Below are positions 56,969 to 64,000 of a stretch of DNA of 64,000 nucleotides, one piece after another. The notes beneath the pieces are model-generated. The model was given only the letters and a program-made list of their open reading frames with translations, was not told the origin of the DNA and searched no databases. The stretch covers positions 6,079,665 to 6,143,664 of the forward strand of contig JAHWDD010000003.1 in NCBI GenBank assembly GCA_023897205.1, given 5' to 3'. Both the position numbers and the translations under genes were made by a program. The first letter of the stretch is position 1. Every line of letters starts with the position of its first letter. The stretch is from Exophiala sp. HKRS030 (taxonomy: Eukaryota; Ascomycota; Eurotiomycetes; Chaetothyriales; Herpotrichiellaceae).

Positions 56969-58236
56969 ATGTCGTCGGCTGAAGGCAAACCCAAGAAGCG
57001 AGTACTCGTCTCTTATGGTGTGGACATCGATGCAGTTGCAGGGTGGCTCGGATCATACAAGGGAGAGGATTCCACTAGCGATATTTCCAGAGGTGATTGT
57101 CGTTCTCTTGCTAATGACATCTGCACATCAGCTCCGACACATGATAAAAGCTGACTTTGTATTGATCGGCTCTGAGCAGGATACCATGCAGGCACCCTTG
57201 GTACCAGGAGATTGTTGAAATTATTTGACAAGTATAATATCAAAGCCTCTTGGTTTATTCCAGGACACAGTCTGGAGTAGGTATTTATCAACTCGTGTTT
57301 CCTCGTCCTTTGATTTGGCCGCTACGGGTCACAAAGCTAACCATTCCTTTGAATGGACAGAACATTCCCCGAGGAGTGTGCGATGGTGCGGGATGCTGGC
57401 CACGAAATCGGCCTTCATGGTTATAGCCATGAGAATCCGGTTGACATGACGCTCGAGCAACAACGCGACATTCTAGATTATACATATCGGATGTTGACTG
57501 ACTTTTGTCATGGAAAGCCACCTCGGGGTACGGTGGCACCATGGTGGGAGGTCAGCAAAGAGGCCACAGAGCTGCTCCTGGAATATGGCATCGAATATGA
57601 TCATTCCATGAATCATCATGATTGCCAGGCATACTATCTTCGGACAGGGGATGACTGGACTAAGATCGACTATAGCAAGAAGGCGTCAGAATGGATGAAG
57701 CCACTCGTGAAAGGGCGAGAAACAGGCTTGGTCGAGATTCCCGCCAACTGGTACCTGGATGACTTGCCTCCAGTAAGCGTTGGGAGATTTATAATGGCGA
57801 CTTTATCCTGATATTGCTTTGTATCAGTGCTTGAGGGAAATTTGCTGACTGCAAAACTGCTCTAGATGATGTTCATGAAGAAAGTCCCCAACAGTCACGG
57901 ATGGGTGAATGCGAGGGACGTGGAAGATTTGTGGCGAGTGAGTATTGACCACGGATAGTGAGATCACATGCTGAATAAGTCCAGGACCATTTCGACTATT
58001 TCTATCGTGAATACGACGAATTCATCTTTCCAATGACGGTTCATCCCGACGTTAGTGGCCGACCGCATGTTTTGTTGATGCATGAAAGACTCATCGAGCA
58101 CATCAATAAGCATGAAGGTGTGGAATGGGTGACCATGGCCCAAATGGTAGATGATTTCAAGCGGAAGAACAAGCCCGCTGAAGGGGCAATGATGCCAGCC
58201 CCTCCTGGACAAATTCTGTCGAAGACCAAGGATTGA
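56969..58236 (+). CDS. NodB-homology polysaccharide deacetylase family protein
   Basis: Five exons: 56969-57092, 57180-57276, 57361-57772, 57866-57937 and 57985-58236; phases close to 318 aa. The sequence starts [20 protein letters not shown], giving the Asp motif, then [20 protein letters not shown], then [13 protein letters not shown] with the two zinc-binding His (H-x3-H), and [11 protein letters not shown]. The end carries [22 protein letters not shown]. This resembles the cytosolic peptidoglycan-deacetylase-like/PuuE-type branch, some of which act on small cyclic imides or allantoin-like substrates, rather than secreted chitin deacetylases; no signal peptide is seen. The second exon joins at GAGCAG|GATACC, which restores the conserved G-x-x-AG-T-x-GT block. 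The gene ends 72 bp from ALKBH6 (convergent). Intact. Confidence 0.88.
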
Positions 58237-58308
58237 AGCAGCCTCGGATTCTTTTGGATAAATGAAAATAAATTGGAGGCATAACGGACGGCAATTCGAG
58301 AATGTGAC

Positions 58309-59007
58309 TCATCGTTTCGAGATAAATTTCATAGCGTTTCCAAGTTTTGCAACCTTGATCACATCGCGAAGTGTAAGGCTTATGCGTGTGTTTCGCTCAG
58401 CCTGCCCTGTGCTGTAAGGTGTGGGATTTCCGAGATGGGCCCAATTGATAATGTGTTCCTGGTTGAGATCATGGTCGGTTGTGATCTCGGATATACCGTG
58501 TAGAGTATCAATGTACATGTTACCGGTCGTAACCAGGAGACTCCGGGGTTCTTGCAGAATGCGCCAGGACGGCGATGTCTCACGTTCTCCCTGTTCGTTT
58601 TTCTTGTATATTTCAAGAACCGTGTGACTTCCTAGACTGACTGTTGCTGTCAATGGACTGTACGATGGGCCATCTACATGCGGCATGATCCCCTCTCCTG
58701 GATTGTATTCGTTGATCAAAACATGGTTTGGAGCCTTGTGGGCAGTTTCGTTGAAGACATTCTGTTCTTTCAAACGCGTGACGAGGGGATCGAGGTACGC
58801 AGGCAAAGGCGCGGCGATCAATGTATTTTTGGCAGAGCCTGTAAGGGTCGAAGGCAAAGAAAGAAGGCGACGATGAGAAAGGACGGTCCATTTCGTCTCG
58901 GGCAGCCTCCTGATTTCGTTGACTATGTGCTTCTCTTCGTCCTCTGTAATGAAATTGGGAACATAGTAGCAGGACGGCGGGAGGCCTGCAACAGGAGGTT
59001 GTTGCAT
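58309..59007 (-). CDS. ALKBH6-like 2-oxoglutarate/Fe(II) dioxygenase
   Basis: A single exon of 232 aa from the ATG at 59007; an upstream in-frame ATG at 59079 would add 24 residues without visible conservation. It opens with CYYVPNFITEDEEKHIVNEI. Iron ligands are the His and Asp of MPHVDGPSY and the distal His of DTLHGISE. The 2-oxoglutarate-binding arginines lie in RNTRISLTLRDV, the AlkB-family R-x5-R motif. Length and motif spacing fit ALKBH6, whose nucleic-acid substrate is not well established. The gene is convergent with the deacetylase gene (72 bp apart). Intact. Confidence 0.87.
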   Translation of the reverse strand: MQQPPVAGLPPSCYYVPNFITEDEEKHIVNEIRRLPETKWTVLSHRRLLSLPSTLTGSAKNTLIAAPLPAYLDPLVTRLKEQNVFNETAHKAPNHVLINEYNPGEGIMPHVDGPSYSPLTATVSLGSHTVLEIYKKNEQGERETSPSWRILQEPRSLLVTTGNMYIDTLHGISEITTDHDLNQEHIINWAHLGNPTPYSTGQAERNTRISLTLRDVIKVAKLGNAMKFISKR

Positions 59008-59706
59008 TGCATTGACTGGAGGACTCACGAGAATATGACTTACGGTTTTCGAGAGGCAGAGCAAGGCTTCATGCTGCAAGAAATGAAGGACACTATGCTG
59101 CCATAGTCATCGACATGAATGAGTCGCCGTAAGAGCCACCACATCCACAAAGAAATGAAGTGGAAGAACTACGGCTGATGGTCTTTATGATCTGCCGTAT
59201 CTCAGCCTCGTCATCAATGGAACCCAGCCTTGTGGTGTATCTTGGTGGTCTCCATACAGCCTTGTCGGTGTTATAGCTCACTAGGACATTTATATTCATG
59301 CTAGAGTTAACCCTTGTCTTATGGTCTTCGTTGCGTTGCTAAGTTTCGATTACCATTCTCTTCTGATTGTTGGCAGCTTCTTGAGGTTGCGACTCACGGC
59401 ATGACTTTCGGTGGCCACGTCATGACTCTGTAAACTTCATCCGTTGCCACTCGTCCTACCTGAGGTTGGACGACCACAGATTGGAGAAGATGGCGGCTTT
59501 CTTTTGAGTTTATTTTTCTGACAAAAGGACTCTGCCCTACTCAGTCTTGGACCAGAGGTACAAGAGATACTCAAGCTAAAGGGAGAAAGCGTGGTAATTC
59601 TCACGCTTCAACGACAAGCTTTGACATCGCGGTTAGAAATCAGATTTTTTTTTCTGATTGTGTCAGAGCTGAGCATTTGGTGCAAAGGGTTTTGCAGACC
59701 TAAACC
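59008..59706. other. Divergent intergenic region
   Basis: About 700 bp holding promoters of ALKBH6 and the acyltransferase gene. An A-poor T tract (TTTTTTTT) occurs near 59646. No other feature was recognised. Confidence 0.5.
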
Positions 59707-61410
59707 ATGAAAGCCCAGCATGTGTCCTTGTACCGACAAACGCTAGCACAGCGCCAGCAACAATATGATACGGCCCTTGCATCAGGGGAATACACTCCAT
59801 TTCTATACCCATGGGACTCTTTACCAATACTTTATATGCTAGTGGCACTGGCGATAACACCAAAACTTCCAAAGAGGATCGCCAAGCGGACCAGATATAC
59901 TGCCTTTGTTCTCATTGTTGCGCACAGCCTGTATATTTTCCGACATAGGCGGACACTATGGTTTGCTGGTGGATATGGCATTGGATTAGCTCTCACCTGG
60001 GGAGCTATCATGTCATTTGCCTTACTAGTTTGCAACGATGTTGGCAGAGACTTTTGGAGACTCGAGGTGCACTCTGAGAAAATAAAACAAGAAAAGAATA
60101 AACAGAATGGGTCTACCACGGCTTTAGGGACCTCGAAAGACGCGCAAGATATTGACCTGACGAAGCGAAAGATACCTAGCGTCTACACTTCGAAAGACGT
60201 TCACCAGAAAGCCCTAACTCATCCTGACGAACCTGGCACTGAGCCATATAGTCTATTGTGGCAAGGATTCCCGTACCACAGCGGCTGGCTTCACTTGATG
60301 GACTGGATCGTGGATCTGACGACGGGATTTCGAGGAGTGAATTGGAGCCACCGAATTGCAGTCCTCGCGCCGATCGACTCACCAATTCCTCCTAGACCCG
60401 AGTCAAATCGGAAGATACAAGATGCTGAACGAAGTCCACGGGGCAAGACCACAGCGATTCCACAACAGAACCTTCGAGCACTTCGTTACCAGGCCATAAA
60501 AGACTTCTTCATCAGCTATCTCATATTGGATTTTCTCAAGACCACCATGGTGACAGATCCATATTTCATCGGGATTGCTGGTCTAGAATCTCCGACACCT
60601 TGGACTTGGCTCCAGAGTGTGACGAGAAGACTACCTATAGCCACACGGTTTGTGCGGCTGGTTATGTCCTTGACTGGGGTGGTATCGGCTTTGACGTTCA
60701 TCTTCAGTCTGAGTCCATTGTTTTTCACCATCATCCTACCTGCTATCATCGATATTTCCAAGATCACAAAGTCTCCTCTGCTTGAGCCCTGGATGTATCC
60801 TCCACATTGGTACCCGTTGCAGACGTCGGTAATGAACACGGGACTGGCTGGATTTTGGGGCAAATTCTGGCATCAAATGTTTAGATTCGGCATCTCGGAA
60901 CCCTCCAGAGTACTCATAGATGTGCTTCAAGTGGAGCCACGAGGCAACGTTGCACGGCTTGTACAGCTGGGAATCGCATTTGTTCTATCAGGTTCGATCC
61001 ATGCTGCGGGAAGTTACACTTGTTTCTCACTCCAGCAGACGCACCCTTTCTCCGGACCGCTTTTGTTCTTCCTCTCGCAGGGAGTGGGAATATTTCTACA
61101 AACAGCTGCGGTCAAGGCGTTGCATCACCAAGTGCCGCCTACAAAGTCAGTCCCAGCCGTGATCGGAAAGGTGACAAACTTGGTTGTGGTGTTGATCTGG
61201 CTGTACTTAACAGGGCCGTTACTTGCCAACGACTTTGCCCGTTGTGGAATATGGCTGTTTGAGCCAGTTCCACTCAGCATCTTACGAGGACTGGGATTCG
61301 GTCCTGGTGGGAAAGACGAAGGATGGTGGGCATGGTATCAAGAAGGGTCCAGGATGGTAGGATGGTGGTCTGGGGACAGATTCTGGGAGGCTGGACTAGC
61401 GATTTACTAG
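59707..61410 (+). CDS. Wax-synthase-domain membrane O-acyltransferase
   Basis: A single exon codes 567 aa with about 8-9 hydrophobic segments, for example SLPILYMLVALAI, GIGLALTWGAIMSFALLV, LVMSLTGVVSALTFIFSLSPLFF and LVQLGIAFVLSGSIHAAGS. Family marks are FWGKFWHQMFR and SGSIHAAGSY, where the His in the second is the likely catalytic residue of MBOAT-like enzymes. Related fungal proteins acetylate secondary metabolites (for example Tri7 and AusQ types) or make wax esters. The loop at about residues 130-165 is charged and variable. No biosynthetic neighbour lies beside it, so it may serve lipid metabolism or work in trans. Intact. Confidence 0.83.
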   Translation: MKAQHVSLYRQTLAQRQQQYDTALASGEYTPFLYPWDSLPILYMLVALAITPKLPKRIAKRTRYTAFVLIVAHSLYIFRHRRTLWFAGGYGIGLALTWGAIMSFALLVCNDVGRDFWRLEVHSEKIKQEKNKQNGSTTALGTSKDAQDIDLTKRKIPSVYTSKDVHQKALTHPDEPGTEPYSLLWQGFPYHSGWLHLMDWIVDLTTGFRGVNWSHRIAVLAPIDSPIPPRPESNRKIQDAERSPRGKTTAIPQQNLRALRYQAIKDFFISYLILDFLKTTMVTDPYFIGIAGLESPTPWTWLQSVTRRLPIATRFVRLVMSLTGVVSALTFIFSLSPLFFTIILPAIIDISKITKSPLLEPWMYPPHWYPLQTSVMNTGLAGFWGKFWHQMFRFGISEPSRVLIDVLQVEPRGNVARLVQLGIAFVLSGSIHAAGSYTCFSLQQTHPFSGPLLFFLSQGVGIFLQTAAVKALHHQVPPTKSVPAVIGKVTNLVVVLIWLYLTGPLLANDFARCGIWLFEPVPLSILRGLGFGPGGKDEGWWAWYQEGSRMVGWWSGDRFWEAGLAIY

Positions 61411-62715
61411 ATATCAGATGGAGATTCCCACTGACAGGGTTTATGCACTTGATGCTTCTGGAGCCCTGGGGTAGATGGCTCGTATATACTGACCATCTGT
61501 GAGGTATTAAGGACCTACTCCATAGTAGGTATGTAGTCAGTACACCAGGACAAGAGGAGTGGGTGACGTCATAAACGAGTAGGTACTTACCTAACGTACT
61601 CCGTACATAGGTGCCTAGGTCTTTAGGTAAATAGAGCTTAGTTGAGATTGGCTTTTTGGTGGTTGTTCTAAGGCCATTTAGGCACCTTCCCGGGTACTTA
61701 GGTTTCTGGGTGCCTGGGTAGTAGGCGTGTTAAGGATGCTCCTGACTGCCTAGTAGGTGCCTAGAGTTCTAGGCGTGCATGTTCGAAGACCCGTTGGAAG
61801 AAGTTGCCAAGTGTTTTTCAACGAGTGGGTCACGACCATCCCACAGTGTCCGTGCCTGTTCCTATTTCTTCCGATCGACAGAAACCCTACCCGAACTCGT
61901 GTTGCATAGTTTTCGACTTGCAAGCCTATTCCGTCAACCTTGAAGCCGCCCCGGACATGCACTTCTAAGCCTAGAACATCCGCTGGATCACCCCTAAAAC
62001 AACCCCATCTCCCGGCCCCTACTAGGAAGTTAGTTATGATTTATGCCCCCCACGGCACTACCTCAGGTGCTCCACGCTCGGTACTCGGTCATCTCCCACA
62101 CTTTGTACCTGCGAACCTTCAACCTTGTGCGCCGTGACCTTGTGTGCTTGTCCCTCGCCTCGCAAAAAGAACACAACCATCCTCACCACCAACAAGACGC
62201 ACCACGCACGACCACCACTGGCCATTCAGCACGTCATCTCCACCAAGAAACTTCAAAGTTCAACCTCGTCCAGAGTCCAGATCCTGCTCCTGATCCAGAG
62301 TCAGATCCATCAGACTCGTGACTCCAAACTTCCTGTCGACATCAGCCTTGCTGCCACTGCCACCCGAAACCCTTCCGGGCGCTTGTTTCGAGTCACTTTG
62401 CCATCGCTTCAACGCTCCCCAAGTCCTAATCACGCCCACGCCCACGCCGGGCCTTGTGCGTCTTGTGTACCTGCGACGTCGCTTGCACAAACTCACTAGT
62501 TGCCCATCTCCTCCAGTCGTTGACCCACCCCGCGCCACCCTGTACCTAGCACTCGACCAACATCCAACTACAGCCTACACCTATCTGTATCACCACAGTC
62601 CATCATCCCCTCCAGGCCATCGCATCCGGCTATCCATCACCTCCTCCCTTTCCACCAGTCCGTGCTTGACTCAGCCCGTTGCTGATGTCAATTCGCCGTC
62701 CCCAATTCTTCCGTC
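61411..62715. other. Intergenic region with a repeat-rich patch and the psy2 leader
   Basis: 1.3 kb. The 61500-61775 part holds TAGGTACCTA-type repeats (separate entry). From about 62100 to 62710 the plus strand is C-rich and purine-poor and probably forms a long 5' leader of psy2; frames there on both strands show no conservation. Confidence 0.5.
61500..61775. repeat. Short dispersed TAGGTACCTA/AGGTGCCTAG word repeats
   Basis: Words of the types TAGGTA, TACCTA, GGTGCCTAG and GTACTTAGG recur at least ten times within 280 bp. TAGGTA-CT-TACCTA at 61580-61593 is a perfect inverted repeat. Such TACCTAGGTA-rich tracts are common between genes of filamentous ascomycetes. No transposon ends or coding frame are seen. 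Confidence 0.55.
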
Positions 62716-64000
62716 ATGGCAATGCAACCGCCGCTTGCCAACGACAAGAAGAGAGTCAAAGTCTACGAGCTGCGCGACAATGACTGGTTCGATAGAGGCA
62801 CCGGCTTCTGTACCGGCCAGATCATCAATGTAAGCGCCTTTTGCGACTTCACCGTCGCCTTCGCTATTCCCCTTTGCCCATCCGGGCGCCAGCCTACTGC
62901 GCTCGCTACCAAAACCCAACACGCGCCCTGACACTGAGCCTTGTAGGAAGAACCGCGCATTTACGTCGAGTCCGAAGATCAACCCGACCGCATGCTGTTG
63001 GAAACACGCATTGTTAAGGACGATGGCTACCAGAAACAACAAGGTGAGCTTCGAGCGCAAGAAGTTGCAAAAACCCGAGAACAAGCATCGCTAACTCAGC
63101 CAGATACCCTCATCGTCTGGACCGAGACCAATGGCACGGACATGGCTCTGAGTTTCCAAGAGGCTGAGGGTTGCGCCGTCATCTGGTATATCACACCATC
63201 TCTTCTCGTGCAACGCATCTGACCCCTTTGTAGGGATTTTGTTCATCAGGTTCAACAACAGTTATTGTCTTTGCCAGGTACGAACCAGTCACCTCACGCG
63301 TCTCTTCAACCACTGACCCACCACATAGATGATGGCCTTTCTGACGACGCCCTTGAGAATATGACCTCCTCATTCACCTTAAACCCTCCCGAGCTGAACA
63401 ATCTGGATGAGATAGAACAAAATATCAGGCACGCGAGCATCACCCAGGGCGGTCGCGAAGCTCTGGCGAAATTTTTGATAAGAGAAGAATATCTCCTTAA
63501 ACTCATTCCCTTGGTCGAAGTCGCTGAAGATCTAGAAAGCCTACCTGACTTGCACCGCTTGTGCAACATCATGAAAGCATTAATCCTCATGAACGACAAC
63601 GCCATAATCGAACACCTGGTAACGGATGACATTATTCTCGGCGTTGTCGGTGCCCTCGAGTACGATCCCGATTTCCCTACACACAAGGCAAACCACCGAC
63701 ACTACCTGGCCGACGAATCGAGGTATAAAGAGGTGGTGGAGATCAAGGATCAGCTTATCAAACGCAAAATCAGGCAAACATGGCGACTCCAATACCTCAA
63801 GGATGTCGTCCTCGCGCGAATCCTCGACGATCCCACCTTTGGCGTCCTGAACTCATTGATCTTTTTCAACCAAGTCGACATTGTGCAGCACTTGCAAAAC
63901 AACACACTCTTCCTCAAAGAATTATTTGCCATCTTCAGCCCGGATAACACAGACATTAAGAGAAAAGAGCAGGCAGTCCATTTCCTACAACAATGCGCAG
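62716..64000 (+). CDS. psy2: Protein phosphatase 4 regulatory subunit 3 (SMEK/Psy2), 3' partial
   Basis: Five visible exons: 62716-62829, 62947-63043, 63104-63185, 63234-63277 and 63329 to beyond 64000; phases are consistent. The first about 110 residues form the EVH1/PH-like domain (KRVKVYELRDNDWFDRGTGFC, DTLIVWTE, DFVHQVQQQL). The SMEK domain begins about residue 160 (FLIREEYLLKLIPLVEVAEDLESLPDLHRLCNIMKALI) and continues to the window edge with HRHYLADESRYKEVVEI and FFNQVDIVQHL. It targets PP4 to substrates in DNA-damage recovery and related signalling. The C-terminal half lies outside the window. Intact so far. Confidence 0.93.

Noticed and set aside
58985..59044. Intron in the ALKBH6 N-terminus using GTAAGT at 59043
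   Set aside because: Splicing to the CAG before GCCTCC puts the conserved CYYVPNF block out of frame; an unspliced start at 59007 is simpler.

Overview
This is a nuclear contig fragment from a filamentous ascomycete (Pezizomycotina). Most genes carry one to eight short GT-AG introns of roughly 50-100 nt. Family content is typical of such fungi: Zn(2)-Cys(6) regulators, a HET-domain gene, a LaeA-like methyltransferase, a CAP10 glycosyltransferase and a luciferase-domain (DUF5519) protein. I cannot name a genus from sequence alone.

Layout. 0-13.4 kb is conserved core: 3' end of a CAP10 glycosyltransferase, PP2A scaffold subunit A, cytosolic Phe-tRNA synthetase beta chain, ribosomal protein S3 and a Ded1-type DEAD-box helicase with a 5'-UTR intron. 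14.2-37.7 kb is accessory and metabolic: an O-methyltransferase, a LaeA-like methyltransferase, a Dal5-type MFS transporter, a Zn2Cys6 regulator, a PcaB/adenylosuccinate-lyase-family enzyme, a broken unknown gene, an AIG2-like protein, an SDR, a second Zn2Cys6 regulator and a 14-TM-type MFS exporter. A small SelK-like gene sits among them. No PKS, NRPS or terpene-cyclase backbone gene is visible. 37.7-48.1 kb holds a gene-poor AT-rich patch, mitochondrial lipoyl synthase, a DUF5519 protein, a 2.9-kb empty stretch and a HET-domain gene. 49.5-64 kb holds a BAG-domain protein, a low-complexity small gene, a large amidase, a NodB-type deacetylase, ALKBH6, a wax-synthase-type acyltransferase and the 5' half of PP4 regulatory subunit 3 (Psy2), which runs off the right edge.

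Two observations stand out. (1) Seven multi-exon or long genes between 14 and 47.5 kb each need one or two extra bases to read through, almost always in a short homopolymer (G/C runs one base too short, once an A run). Lipoyl synthase, normally a single-copy mitochondrial housekeeping gene, is among them, so consensus undercalling is the simplest explanation. These genes should not be called pseudogenes without read support. (2) A matching imperfect palindrome, CGG-N2-TAAG-N2/3-CTTA-N2-CCG, lies upstream of the Dal5-type transporter and again between the Zn2Cys6 regulator and the lyase. It is a good candidate operator tying these three genes into one regulon.

Exon boundaries were placed by hand from splice consensus, reading frame and family conservation. 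No database search was run.
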